Shown piece by piece: positions 27,337 to 35,744 of a stretch of 64,000 nucleotides of DNA. How positions within the stretch are numbered: the first letter of the stretch is position 1; each line of letters starts with the position of its first letter. Under the pieces are notes generated by a model. It was not told the origin of the DNA. It searched no databases and saw nothing but the letters and a program-made list of their open reading frames with translations. The DNA is from BOG-908 sp963751795 (GTDB lineage Bacteria; Pseudomonadota; Alphaproteobacteria; Acetobacterales; Acetobacteraceae), in assembly GCA_963751795.1 (NCBI GenBank), contig CAVVVI010000002.1, positions 1 through 64,000 on the forward strand. The letters run 5' to 3'. A program made the position numbers and the translations under genes.

Positions 27337-28128
27337 ATGAAGAAAATCGTGCCAAATGGAGCGGTTGTAAAAGTATTACGTGAGCAACTCGAAAAACTCT
27401 CGACGCAAAAGGAGATGGCGAACGAGATTGGTGTCAGCGTTCGTAAGCTTCGAATGATCGAAAACGAGAACGCATCGATCTCGGTGTCGACGGCTGAACG
27501 GCTGGCGAAAGCCTTGCAAGTCCACCGAGAGCGCATTATCGCGCCGGAATCGGCGCTAATGGGTGTAGCGGAGACGGACAGCCGAGCGATCAGAGCGACC
27601 TTGCTGGACGACGAAGACCGCCTCATCCCTCGGCATGACTATGACATTGCGAGCGCGGCGTACGATGAGGGGCATCTCTACAGCGAAGCAGCCCGGTCAA
27701 ACGATCTGGCGTGTGTCATCGAGACCAAGCTCGATGACGAGACGGGCGCATATGCTCAGGAACTGTTCGACATTCTCGGGGGACTGACCTGGGAAAAGCG
27801 CAGCATCCTTGAGGATATTCCCCCTGCGACCGAAATCGCGCTGCGCCGCCGCCTTCGCCAACTCATCGTTCTTCTGAAGGGAAATGACGTCTGGATTTAC
27901 CAGACGTCTGTCCTGAGGCGGCTGCCCGAACGGTACACCGTCGCCGAAGACGACGAGCCTTGCACCTATCAGAACCGATTCGTCTTGGCGCTCGGTCCGC
28001 CCGGCGAATACGGCGAGACCACGATTCGCGTGCCGATCGATCATGGTCAGCCATTCGTGCTGCCGGCCTGGAGCCGGTTCAAAAAGACGTTAACGGCCGA
28101 GACGGATGTTCCGGCCGGAGAGAGATAG
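27337..28128 (+). CDS. XRE-family HTH protein, probable regulator of downstream ATPase module
   Basis: 263 aa from the ATG at 27337 (MKKIVPNGAVVKVLREQLEK). This start is chosen because GAGG lies five bases upstream; an in-frame ATG at 27322 would add five residues. Residues ~13-65 are a Cro/CI-type HTH (STQKEMANEIGVSVRKLRMI, TAERLAKALQVHRERI). The remaining ~190 residues (DLACVIETKLDDETGAYAQE, ILGGLTWEKRSILEDIPPAT, WIYQTSVLRRLPERY) form an unassigned domain that could sense a ligand. A 145-nt spacer separates it from the six-gene operon, so it probably starts a separate transcript with the 73-aa gene and the ATPase. CGGTCGG repeats in that spacer (27250-27270) may be its operator (inference). 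Confidence 0.7.
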   Translation: MKKIVPNGAVVKVLREQLEKLSTQKEMANEIGVSVRKLRMIENENASISVSTAERLAKALQVHRERIIAPESALMGVAETDSRAIRATLLDDEDRLIPRHDYDIASAAYDEGHLYSEAARSNDLACVIETKLDDETGAYAQELFDILGGLTWEKRSILEDIPPATEIALRRRLRQLIVLLKGNDVWIYQTSVLRRLPERYTVAEDDEPCTYQNRFVLALGPPGEYGETTIRVPIDHGQPFVLPAWSRFKKTLTAETDVPAGER

Positions 28129-28154
28129 TCAGGAAGCGGGGAGGCCGGTGCGTC

Positions 28155-28376
28155 ATGGAATTCGAACTTGATAACAGTTTCGCTGACAACCTCGCCTTGT
28201 TCAAAGCCGAGGTGGAGCAGATCGATCCCGAATGCGCGAAGATCCTGTTCGACAATCTGCATCTTCTCGATGTGGAGGGCGAAACCGGGCCGAGCCGCGC
28301 GGCCATCGGGGAGTTTCATAAGGCGGTCCTGATGGGGCTGGACGCGCTTCAGAAAGCGGCGGAGACCAAGCCGTGA
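28155..28376 (+). CDS. 73-aa acidic protein of unknown function
   Basis: MEFELDNSFADNLALFKAEV to KAAETKP. Acidic, helical, no membrane segment and no named family that I recognise. It starts 27 nt after the XRE gene and its stop overlaps the GTG start of the ATPase gene (GTGA), so it is coupled to the ATPase. Small proteins in this position next to SMC-like ATPases are often accessory subunits (as in Lamassu-type loci), but nothing in the sequence proves that here. Confidence 0.6.
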   Translation: MEFELDNSFADNLALFKAEVEQIDPECAKILFDNLHLLDVEGETGPSRAAIGEFHKAVLMGLDALQKAAETKP

Positions 28377-30250
28377 CCCGATACTTCCTGGGCAATCTGA
28401 CAGTCGAAGGCTTCCGGGGAATCAACAACGACGGCGACCCGCTCGTCCTCAAATTCAAGGCCGATGCCGTCAACTCGATCCACGCACCCAATGGCGTTGG
28501 AAAAAGCTCGATCTTCGAGGCCGTTCATTTCGCCATCTATGGCAATGTGCCGCGGCTCAAGTCCCTTCAGGACGCCGAGCAGGGCGACAGCTACATCGTC
28601 AATAAGTTTCATCCAGGCCAGCAAGCTACGATCGACCTGCTTTTTCGAAGCGACGATGGCAGCCCCGACATCGCGATTCGGGTGACGCGGGGTGCGAATA
28701 GTGCGCGAGCGGTGAGTTCGCCGAGCGGTCACCCGCAACCCGAGGACTTCCTTGCCAGTCTGCAGGAGGATTTCGTTCTCGTTGACTATGGCCGCTTCGC
28801 CAAGCTGATCGACATCTCGGCGTTGGAGCGCGGTCGGTCGTTCGCGTCGCTGGTGGGCCTCAGCCGCTATTCACGGCTTCGTCAGGCATTCGAGGGTGCC
28901 AAGCGGACCCAGAACATCAATGGTGATCTGGGTTTGTCAGCCCTCGACACGGAGGTGAAGACAAGCGAACGCGCCTTGAGCGCGATCGAGCGTCGGATCA
29001 TCGCCGCGCACGATGCGGTTGCTGGCGCCGGCGGCGCCGCCATCGATAAGCTTGTCGATCTCAAGACGGCCGTGACCTCGGCCTTGTCGGCCATTGCGTT
29101 GCTCAAGCCGCTTGTCGGCGACGGGTCAGTGATGGACCTCGATTTCGAGGCGGCCGAGAAAGCTGTCGAGAAGGAGGAAGGTGGGGAAGCGCGCAAGAAG
29201 CTGGATGGGCTGACGACGGCGGTGACATCGCTTTCGACCGTCGCTCTCGCCGATGGCGACATCGCCGATCTCGACCGCCTTATTGGCCTAGCCAAGACGC
29301 GGGACGAGGCGATCAATCGGGTCGGCGCCCATGAGCTGCACGCGCTGCTGAAAGATGCGCTTGCCTTCGTTGGCGGATCCGATTGGCACGATCCCAAGCG
29401 GTGTCCGATCTGCGAAGCGCAAGGGGAGGAGCCGCTCAAGCCGAAGTTGGAGGCCAGGATCGCGGAGTATGATGCGGCCGCCGAACTCGGCGCTGAGCTG
29501 GTGAAGGAAGTTACCACTTCCGTCGGCATCGCGAAGGTGCGCCAACTTGAAGACACTGCGGCCATGGGGATCGGAACGGCCGACAGGCTTCATGTCGCTT
29601 TTGATCTCGCCGTTAAGAAGGGGGAAGTGACCACCGCGGATCTGGAGAAACTCAAGGCTCGACTCGATGAGCTGGAGAAGCATCGCGCGAAAACGCTGGA
29701 GCGCGTGCAGCAGGAGGTGTCCGCCCTGCAGGCCGAGCTGCCTCCCTCCTTGGTCCAGGTGACGCGCACGCTAAGCCTCGCCAAGCAGTTCCGTGACGCG
29801 GTCGTCGAGTTTGAGACGGCTGCGCCGCCGCTGACGGTAAAGCAGGCCAAACTTGCGCTTTTGAATCGCTGGAAGACGTTCATTGCCAAAGCCGCGCAGA
29901 CCTTCGCGGACGCGGAGACGGCCCTGGCAAACAAGCAAATCACCGAAATCCAGACCACGTGCCAGGACTTGTTCGGACGGTTAGTGCGCGGCGGGCCCGA
30001 TGTTAGGCCGACCCTGACCCGCGCGCAGAACAGCGAGAACGTCGATCTCAAGTTGGCAGATTTTTTCGGCCTCAGCGATCTCAGCGCGCGCGCTTTGCTG
30101 TCGGAAAGCTATCGCAACGCCGTAGCTGCTGCGATCTTCCTGTCAGCCGCAATGAAGCATAGCTGCGTCCCGCGCTTCATGGTCCTAGACGATGTGACCT
30201 CGAGCTTCGATGCAGGGCACCCCTGGATAAGCGTTAGGGATGCTTATTGA
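28373..30250 (+). pseudogene. SMC/RecF-like AAA ATPase, 3' end truncated
   Basis: GTG start overlapping the previous stop; 625 aa before the stop at 30250. N-terminal ABC/SMC head: NSIHAPNGVGKSSIFEAVHF (Walker A, ~38-46). A long alpha-helical, coiled-coil-rich middle contains a zinc-hook-like CPIC at ~343-346 (KRCPICEAQGEEPLKP). The C-terminal head begins (ALLSESYRNAVAAAIFLSAA) and reaches Walker B RFMVLDDVTSSFDAGH at ~601-616. Recognisable sequence ends abruptly at 30220, followed by eight unrelated residues (PWISVRD...) and a stop. The D-loop/H-loop segment expected after Walker B is missing, so ATP hydrolysis is probably lost. The cut marks an insertion or deletion junction at the end of the island. 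Confidence 0.8.
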
Positions 30251-30441
30251 TACTACGGAGATCTAAATGATGGGTGTTGGGGACAACTCAGCGGTTCCTG
30301 TCGCCTCCGATCTGGAAGGCCAAGTCATGAGCGCCTGGGAAGTCGGATTCCTGGCCAGAGGCCGAGCACGGTAAGGCGGGAAATCAAGGCGCATCTTGAA
30401 AAGTTAGTCCAATCGACGTACATATATGGCTGGAGGTGACC
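30221..30441 (+). other. junction segment between truncated ATPase and TA genes
   Basis: The sequence changes character at 30221. A short inverted repeat ATAAGC / GCTTAT (within 30226-30247) lies at the junction. A 36-codon open frame (30268-30375, MMGVGDNSAVPVASDLEGQV) has no family I recognise and may be part of a vanished insertion sequence. No terminal repeats or target duplication could be identified with confidence. Confidence 0.35.
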
Positions 30442-30739
30442 ATGGCAATGCCAGCAAAGATACGACCGACGGCTTCGGGAAGAGCGGCTTGGGTTTCGCG
30501 TCGATGAACCTACCAAGGCTTTGATCGAACGGGCGGCGCAACTCGAACGGCGCAAGCTGACGGATTTCTGCATGACCGCGCTCACGGACGCTGCCCGGCG
30601 GACGATTGCGGAGCATGAAACGCTCCTCCTGTCGGACCGGGATCGGGCTGTGTTCTTCGATGCTCTGGTCAGTCCCCCGGCGCCGAGCGAGCGGCTTCAG
30701 AGGGCGTTTGCGGAGCATAAGCGCCGGGTCGTGCCGTGA
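30442..30739 (+). pseudogene. DUF1778 (TacA-like) antitoxin, N-terminus frameshifted
   Basis: The ATG at 30442 (MAMPAKIRPT; GGAGG ribosome site 6 nt upstream) leads to a stop within 22 codons. The real antitoxin reads in the neighbouring frame: DRRLREERLGFRVDEPTKAL, ERAAQLERRKLTDFCMTALT, HETLLLSDRDRAVFFDALVS, ending at 30739. That frame has no ATG, GTG or TTG upstream of the RHH region. One indel near 30455-30470 would restore the whole 98-aa protein. DUF1778 proteins are ribbon-helix-helix repressors that neutralise GNAT toxins such as TacT. The stop abuts the toxin ATG directly. Confidence 0.75.
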
Positions 30740-31265
30740 ATGGCGACACGGCCATCGGAGGACCTTCGGATCGTGCTGCTCGGGGAGGAGCACGACCGTG
30801 GCAGCTTTACCTGTGGGGTGGAAAGCCTGGATCGCTATCTCAAGACCCAGGCTGGCCAGGACGTGCGCCGAAAGGCGAATGCCGTCTTCATCCTGAGCGA
30901 GGTCAGCGAGCCGACCCACGTGTTGGGCTACTACACGCTGTGCGCCATGGCGATCTCGCAGGGCGATGTGCCGGAGGCGGCGCGCAAGCACGTCCCGCGC
31001 TACCCGCTGGTGAGCGCCACGCTGATCGGTCGCCTGGCCGTCGCGAAGGAACGTCAGGGGCAGCGGCTCGGGGCGGTGCTGCTGGCGGATGCGTTGCGGC
31101 GCGCGTTCGACAGCGCCAGGCACGGTCGGCTCCTCTATGGTCGTGGTCGACGCGCTGGACGAGGCTGCGGCCGGTTTCTACGCGGCCCATGGGTTCGTGC
31201 GGCTGCCCGACTCGCTTCGGCTGGTGCTGCCAATGCGCATGGCGGCAGGGAGCACTGAGCGGTGA
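30740..31265 (+). pseudogene. GNAT-family (TacT-like) toxin, frameshifted
   Basis: The ATG at 30740 follows the antitoxin stop with no gap. MATRPSEDLRIVLLGEEHDR, then FTCGVESLDRYLKTQAGQDV and LIGRLAVAKERQGQRLGAVL (the acetyl-CoA binding pyrophosphate loop, RxGxGxG-like), are typical of TacT acetyltransferases that block translation by acetylating charged tRNA. An extra G near 31118 shifts the frame; the missing end (TVGSSMVVVDALDEAAAGFY, AAHGFVRLPDSLRLVLPMRM) is intact in the next frame to a TGA at 31263-31265. As written, the protein ends in 40 unrelated residues (31258) and lacks the C-terminal catalytic part. Confidence 0.75.
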
Positions 31266-31493
31266 TGGTCACGCAGCCCAATCTCATCGGTATGACCGTC
31301 CCTGGAGGGTCGGAGGCACTCAGTGCCATGCGTCCGCTTGGCTGGGACATACCCCCGACAGAGCCTGCCGGTCGCGCCGAGCGGCATGAAATGACCGTAT
31401 CGCCCGTGCCAAATGCCGCCGGGCGTATCCCGCGGCATGATGCCGGCTGCTTCCCCGGTGCTTCCCCGGCACCGACCCGATGGGCGGGGAAGC
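31266..31493. other. intergenic segment between TA remnant and tRNA terminator
   Basis: No supported gene on either strand. Contains an inverted repeat CGGTGC / GCACCG around 31457-31473 within a CTTCCCCGG duplicate. If the island inserted in tRNA-Gly, its end would fall in or next to this stretch, but no duplicate of the tRNA 3' end was found in the window. Confidence 0.35.
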
Positions 31494-31516
31494 AAAAAAC
31501 GGCCCCGAAGGACCGC
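31494..31516 (-). terminator. rho-independent terminator of tRNA-Gly
   Basis: Minus-strand hairpin CGGTCC-TTCG-GGGCCG (one G-U pair) followed immediately by six Ts (31494-31499). It lies 30 nt downstream of the tRNA 3' end and fits a tRNA transcript terminator. Confidence 0.75.
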
Positions 31517-31545
31517 TTTAACTCTCTGATTTCATTGAGAAAATC

Positions 31546-31620
31546 TGGAGCGGGCGAAGGGATTCGAACCCTCGACCCCAACCTTGGCAAGGTTGTGCTC
31601 TACCCCTGAGCTACGCCCGC
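31546..31620 (-). tRNA. tRNA-Gly (GCC anticodon)
   Basis: Read on the minus strand: acceptor GCGGGCG, D-arm TAGCTCAGGGGTAGAGCA, anticodon stem-loop CAACCTTGCCAAGGTTG with GCC, T-arm GAGGGTTCGAATCCC, acceptor CGCCCGC, then T and an encoded CCA (31546-31548). All stems pair. The 3' end faces the island side, the orientation expected for a tRNA used as an integration site; both the tRNA and its terminator look intact. Confidence 0.95.
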
Positions 31621-31636
31621 GCTCCTGCGGAGTGGC

Positions 31637-31665
31637 GGTCTAATCCGGGGCATCCGAGATTGCAA
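31637..31665 (-). promoter_or_regulatory. probable promoter of tRNA-Gly
   Basis: Minus strand: TTGCAA (31660-31665) as -35 and TAGACC (31637-31642) as a weak -10, with 17-bp spacing, about 17 nt before the tRNA 5' end. Fits a sigma-70-type tRNA promoter; the -10 is poor, so confidence is limited. Confidence 0.35.
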
Positions 31666-31749
31666 GGGCCCGCTTCCGGGTTGCAGCACACGGCGGCGGC
31701 AACATGTTAGACGGTGGTGTCGCACCGCGAACGCAGGGATACTTTTCTG

Positions 31750-32742
31750 ATGGACTACATCATTGGCCAGAAGCCGGCCGCCGCCAGGATTGCCCGCCCG
31801 CCGGCGCGGTCTGCCCAGCAGGCGCCGGCGCCCGCACCGGCAAGCGACGGCGCCGCCATGATCGTCGATGGCGACCAGCGGACGTTCATGGCCGACGTCA
31901 TCGAAGCGTCGCGCGTCACCCCTGTGCTGGTCGATTTCTGGGCGACCTGGTGCGGCCCCTGCAAGCAGCTCACTCCGGCGCTGGAGCGGGTGACGCAGGC
32001 GGCGGGCGGGCGGCTGAAGCTCGTCAAGATCGACATCGACAAGAACAAGGCGCTGGTGGCCCAGCTTAGTCAGCTCGGCCTGCCGTTGCAGTCGGTGCCG
32101 ACGGTGGCCGCCTTCTGGCAGGGCCAGATCGCCGATATCTTCCAGGGCGCGCTCCCGGAATCCGAGATCAAGCGCTTTGCCGAGGCGCTGCTGAAGCTGG
32201 CGGGCGGCTCCATGCCGCAGGCCGATATCCTGGCCGAAGCGCGTGCCGCCCTCGAGGCGGGCCAGCCCGAAGCCGCGGCCGACGGCTTTTCCGCCCTGCT
32301 CAACGAGGATCCCGAGAACCCGGAAGCCTGGGGTGGCCTGATCCGCGCGTTGCTGGCGCTGGGTGACGAGGCGCAGGCGTCTGATGCGCTGGCCCAGGTG
32401 CCGCCCAAGCACGCCGAACACCCCGAGATTGCCGGCGCCCGCAGTGCCCTGGCGCTGGCCGCCGAGGGCCGCGCCGCTGCCGGCCAGATCGGCGCCCATA
32501 CGCGCCGCGTGGCCGCCAACCCCGACGACCACGAGGCGCGCTACGAGATGGCCGCCGCGCTGAACGCCGCCGGCCAGCGCATGGAGGCGGCCGAGGCCCT
32601 GCTCGAGATCGTCCGGCGCGATCGCACATGGCGGGAGGATGCCGCGCGCCAGCAGCTGCTCAAGCTGTTCGAGGCCTGGGGTTTCGCCGATCCTGCCACC
32701 CAGGCGGCGCGGCGAAAACTCTCCGCCCTTCTGTTCGCGTAA
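31750..32742 (+). CDS. cnoX: thioredoxin/TPR chaperedoxin, CnoX (YbbN) type
   Basis: 330 aa starting MDYIIGQKPAAARIARPPAR. After a ~45-residue Ala/Pro-rich lead, a thioredoxin domain carries WATWCGPCKQLTPALE, so unlike E. coli CnoX it keeps the active CxxC. The C-terminal half is a helical TPR-like region (AEARAALEAGQPEAAADGFS, NPEAWGGLIRALLALGDEAQ). The family protects unfolded proteins during oxidative stress and passes them to GroEL or DnaK. The ATG at 31750 is preferred over an upstream frame extension without conserved sequence. Only 4 nt separate it from the LON-domain gene, an operon typical of alphaproteobacteria. Confidence 0.85.
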   Translation: MDYIIGQKPAAARIARPPARSAQQAPAPAPASDGAAMIVDGDQRTFMADVIEASRVTPVLVDFWATWCGPCKQLTPALERVTQAAGGRLKLVKIDIDKNKALVAQLSQLGLPLQSVPTVAAFWQGQIADIFQGALPESEIKRFAEALLKLAGGSMPQADILAEARAALEAGQPEAAADGFSALLNEDPENPEAWGGLIRALLALGDEAQASDALAQVPPKHAEHPEIAGARSALALAAEGRAAAGQIGAHTRRVAANPDDHEARYEMAAALNAAGQRMEAAEALLEIVRRDRTWREDAARQQLLKLFEAWGFADPATQAARRKLSALLFA

Positions 32743-32746
32743 GGCA

Positions 32747-33409
32747 ATGATGAGTCTCATCCGTCCGACCCAGGCTGACCTGCCGTCGGAGTTCCCGATC
32801 TTCCCGCTGCCCGGCGCGCTGCTGCTGCCGCATGGCCGCTTGCCGCTCAATATCTTCGAGCCGCGCTATCTGGCCCTGGTGGATGACAGCCTGGCCCAGG
32901 GGCGCATGTTCGGCATGATCCAGCCCAACATCAACGCGCCGCGCTCGCCCAACGGGCCCAGCCTGTACCAGATCGGCTGCCTGGGCCGCCTGTCGCAATT
33001 CGCCGAGACGGATGATGGCCGCTACCTGATCACGCTCACCGGCGTCAGTCGCTTCCGCGTGCTCGACGAGCTGCCGATCCGGCACGGCTACCGCCGCATC
33101 TCGGCCGAGTTCGCACCGTTCACCGCCGATCTGTCGCCCTCGGGCAACGCCATGGGGGCCCGGCGGAGCGAGCTGTTGGGCGCGCTGCGGCCGTTCTTTC
33201 TGATGCACGAGATCGAGGCCAACTGGGATGCGATCGAACGCATGCCGGAAGCCATGCTGGTGACCACGCTGGCCATGCTCTGCCCGTTCGACGATGCCGA
33301 GAAGCAGGCGCTGCTGGAGGCGCCGACCGAAGCCGACCGCGCGGCCGACCTGCTGGCGCTGCTGCGCATGTCGGTGCATGAGGGTGATCCGGGGGCGCGT
33401 CCCTCCTGA
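32747..33409 (+). CDS. LON peptidase substrate-binding domain protein
   Basis: 220 aa, MMSLIRPTQADLPSEFPIFP. The single LON-N (PUA-like) domain is recognised by FPLPGALLLPHGRLPLNIFE, PRYLALVDDSLAQGRMFGMI, QIGCLGRLSQFAETDDGRYL and ITLTGVSRFRV; there is no AAA or protease part. Such stand-alone LON-N proteins probably bind substrates, but their partner is unknown. It follows cnoX and precedes a Trm112 gene, a conserved alphaproteobacterial arrangement. Confidence 0.85.
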   Translation: MMSLIRPTQADLPSEFPIFPLPGALLLPHGRLPLNIFEPRYLALVDDSLAQGRMFGMIQPNINAPRSPNGPSLYQIGCLGRLSQFAETDDGRYLITLTGVSRFRVLDELPIRHGYRRISAEFAPFTADLSPSGNAMGARRSELLGALRPFFLMHEIEANWDAIERMPEAMLVTTLAMLCPFDDAEKQALLEAPTEADRAADLLALLRMSVHEGDPGARPS

Positions 33410-33435
33410 ACGCAGCCGGCCGATGAGGTGTTGAC

Positions 33436-33618
33436 GTGACCGAGACTGTGCCGTTGGACCCGAGGCTGCTCGAAATCCTGGTCTGCCCGGTCACCAAAGG
33501 ACCGCTGGAATACGATCGCAACGCGGGCGAGCTGCTCAGCCGCAGCGCCGGGCTGGCCTACCCGATCCGCGAGGGCATCCCGATCATGCTGCCCGACGAG
33601 GCCCGCACGCTGGACTGA
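33436..33618 (+). CDS. Trm112 family protein (UPF0434)
   Basis: 60 aa with GTG start: LEILVCPVTKGPLEYDRNAG, LLSRSAGLAYPIREGIPIML and PDEA, the full Trm112-like zinc-ribbon pattern (bacterial members often keep only one Cys, as here). In eukaryotes Trm112 activates methyltransferases; bacterial members are presumed small methyltransferase partners. It lies 26 nt after the LON-domain gene in the same direction. Confidence 0.85.
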   Translation: MTETVPLDPRLLEILVCPVTKGPLEYDRNAGELLSRSAGLAYPIREGIPIMLPDEARTLD

Positions 33619-33673
33619 GCGCCACGGCGCGCTTGCCTCGCAACGTTGCGCGGGGCACCTGTCGCAGCCTGTC

Positions 33674-35653
33674 GTGGAGGCCACCCCCACCGTGCGAGAA
33701 CTCACTGCCCGCGGCCTGATCCTGGGCGCGCTGATCACCGTCGTCTTCACCGCCGCCAACGTCTATCTCGGCCTTAAGGTCGGCCTCACCTTTGCCAGCT
33801 CCATCCCGGCGGCGGTCATCTCGATGGCCGTGCTGCGCGCGCTTGGCGGCGGCAACATCCTTGAAAACAACATGGTGCAGACGCAGGCCTCGGCGGCCGG
33901 CACGCTGTCCTCGGTCATCTTCGTGCTGCCCGGCCTGGTGATGGTGGGGCATTGGCACGGCTTTCCGTTCTGGCAATCGGCCGGCGTCTGCGCCGCGGGC
34001 GGCATCATGGGCGTGCTGTTCACCATCCCGCTGCGGCGCGCCATGGTGGTCAACTCGTCGCTCCCCTACCCGGAAGGCGTGGCGGCGGCCGAAATCCTGC
34101 GCGTGGGCCACGGCCAGGTGGAACCCGGCGAGCCGGGGGCGGTCAACATCGCGGCCGGCGGCATCGTGGCCGCTGCGGTCAGCTTTGCGGCAACCGGGCT
34201 GCACGTGCTGGGCGAGGGCATCAGCCAGTGGTTCACGCTGGGCAGTGCCGCCTTCCGCCTGTCCACCGGCTTTTCGCTGGCCCTGCTGGGTGCGGGCTAT
34301 CTGGTGGGCATTGCCGGCGGCCTGGCCATGCTGCTCGGCGCCGTGCTGGCCTGGGGCGTCGCCGTGCCTGTGCTGACATCCATGCACCCTTTGCCCGCCG
34401 GGCAGAGCCTGGTGCCCTACGCGACCGGGTTGTGGTCGCATCAGGTGCGCTTCATGGGCGCCGGCCTGATCGCGGTCGCCGCCATCTGGTCGCTGGCCGG
34501 CCTGCTCGGCCCCACCATCGCCGGCGTGCGTGACAGCCTGCGCGCCAGCCGCCCTGGCCCCGGCCTGCATTCCGGCCCGCAGACGGACCGCGACATGCCG
34601 CCGCTGTGGATCGGCATCGTGTTCCTCACCGCCCTGCTCGGCATGGCGGCAACCTTCGCGGCCTTCCTGCACGGGTCGGCCCCGGCCCAGGCGGCCGGCA
34701 TCTGGGGCCTGGTGGCGTTCGGCTGTGCGTTTTCAGTGGTGTTCGGCTTCGCGGTCGCCGCCGCCTGCGGCTACATGGCCGGGCTGGTCGGCAGCTCCAG
34801 CTCGCCCATCTCCGGCATCGCCATCATCGCCACTATCCTGACGGCGCTGCTGCTGCTGGCCCTGCTGCAAGGCGGTAGCCTGTTGGCCAGCGAGGAAGGC
34901 AAGAAGGCCGCCATCGCCCTCACCTTATTTGTGGTCTCGGTGGTGCTGGCCACGGCCACGGTGTCGAACGACAACCTGCAGGACCTCAAAACGGGCTACC
35001 TGGTGGGTGCGACGCCCTGGCGCCAGCAGGCCGTCCTCCTGGTGGGGTGCGTGGTCGGCGCGCTGGTCATCCCGCCGGTGCTCGATCTGCTCTATCACGC
35101 CTACGGCTTTCCGGGCGCCATGCCCGATGCCCGCATGGATCCCGGGCAGGCGCTGGCGGCACCGCAGGCCACGCTGATGGCGGCCATCGCGCGCGGCATC
35201 TTCGGCGCCGGGCTGGATTGGGGCTCCATCGGCATCGGCGTGGCCGGCGGCGTGGTGCTGATCCTGGCCGACGTGCTGCTCAAGCGCTTGGGGCGCGGCG
35301 GCATCCCGGTCCTCGCCGTCGGCATCGGCCTGTATCTGCCGCCCACCGTCGGCGTCACGCTCGGCATCGGCGCCATCCTCGGCTGGCTGACCGACCGCCG
35401 GCTGGCCGGCCGTGCCGACGCCGAACGGGCGCGCCGGCGCGGCGTGCTGATCGCCTCGGGCTTCATCGTGGGCGAAAGCCTAGTCGGCGTCGGCATGGCG
35501 GCGGTGATCGGCATATCCGGCAGCCAGTCGCCGCTGGCCGTGGTGGGCGACGGCTTTGCCGGAGCAGCCGGTTGGCTCGGATTGGTTGTGTTCGCGGCTG
35601 TCTGGTTCGCGTTCTACCGGGTGGTGGGCCAGCGCCCGGAACGCCCCGCCTGA
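33674..35653 (+). CDS. OPT family oligopeptide transporter
   Basis: 659 aa with a GTG start. Highly hydrophobic, with about 14-16 transmembrane helices. Family marks are RGLILGALITVVFTAANVYL, GLKVGLTFASSIPAAVISMA, ENNMVQTQASAAGTLSSVIF and VNSSLPYPEGVAAAEIL. OPT proteins move oligopeptides or metal chelates across the inner membrane by proton symport; the prokaryotic branch substrate is usually unknown. Monocistronic by position: 55 nt after the Trm112 gene and 91 nt before a secreted lipase. Confidence 0.9.
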   Translation: MEATPTVRELTARGLILGALITVVFTAANVYLGLKVGLTFASSIPAAVISMAVLRALGGGNILENNMVQTQASAAGTLSSVIFVLPGLVMVGHWHGFPFWQSAGVCAAGGIMGVLFTIPLRRAMVVNSSLPYPEGVAAAEILRVGHGQVEPGEPGAVNIAAGGIVAAAVSFAATGLHVLGEGISQWFTLGSAAFRLSTGFSLALLGAGYLVGIAGGLAMLLGAVLAWGVAVPVLTSMHPLPAGQSLVPYATGLWSHQVRFMGAGLIAVAAIWSLAGLLGPTIAGVRDSLRASRPGPGLHSGPQTDRDMPPLWIGIVFLTALLGMAATFAAFLHGSAPAQAAGIWGLVAFGCAFSVVFGFAVAAACGYMAGLVGSSSSPISGIAIIATILTALLLLALLQGGSLLASEEGKKAAIALTLFVVSVVLATATVSNDNLQDLKTGYLVGATPWRQQAVLLVGCVVGALVIPPVLDLLYHAYGFPGAMPDARMDPGQALAAPQATLMAAIARGIFGAGLDWGSIGIGVAGGVVLILADVLLKRLGRGGIPVLAVGIGLYLPPTVGVTLGIGAILGWLTDRRLAGRADAERARRRGVLIASGFIVGESLVGVGMAAVIGISGSQSPLAVVGDGFAGAAGWLGLVVFAAVWFAFYRVVGQRPERPA

Positions 35654-35744
35654 ACCGGCGCAGGCGCCACACCAGGTCGTGAAAATCCGATCGCCACCGT
35701 GCTTCGTTACCGGATCGCGCACCATCACGCATTTGGAGGCCAGC

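Noticed and set aside
30221..30441. Complete insertion sequence at the end of the island
   Set aside because: A short inverted repeat and a 36-codon frame are present, but there is no transposase, no matched terminal repeats and no target duplication.
31262..31609. 115-codon plus-strand frame running into the tRNA-Gly
   Set aside because: Its end is the reverse complement of tRNA-Gly and the rest shows no coding signal; a known type of false gene call over tRNA genes.
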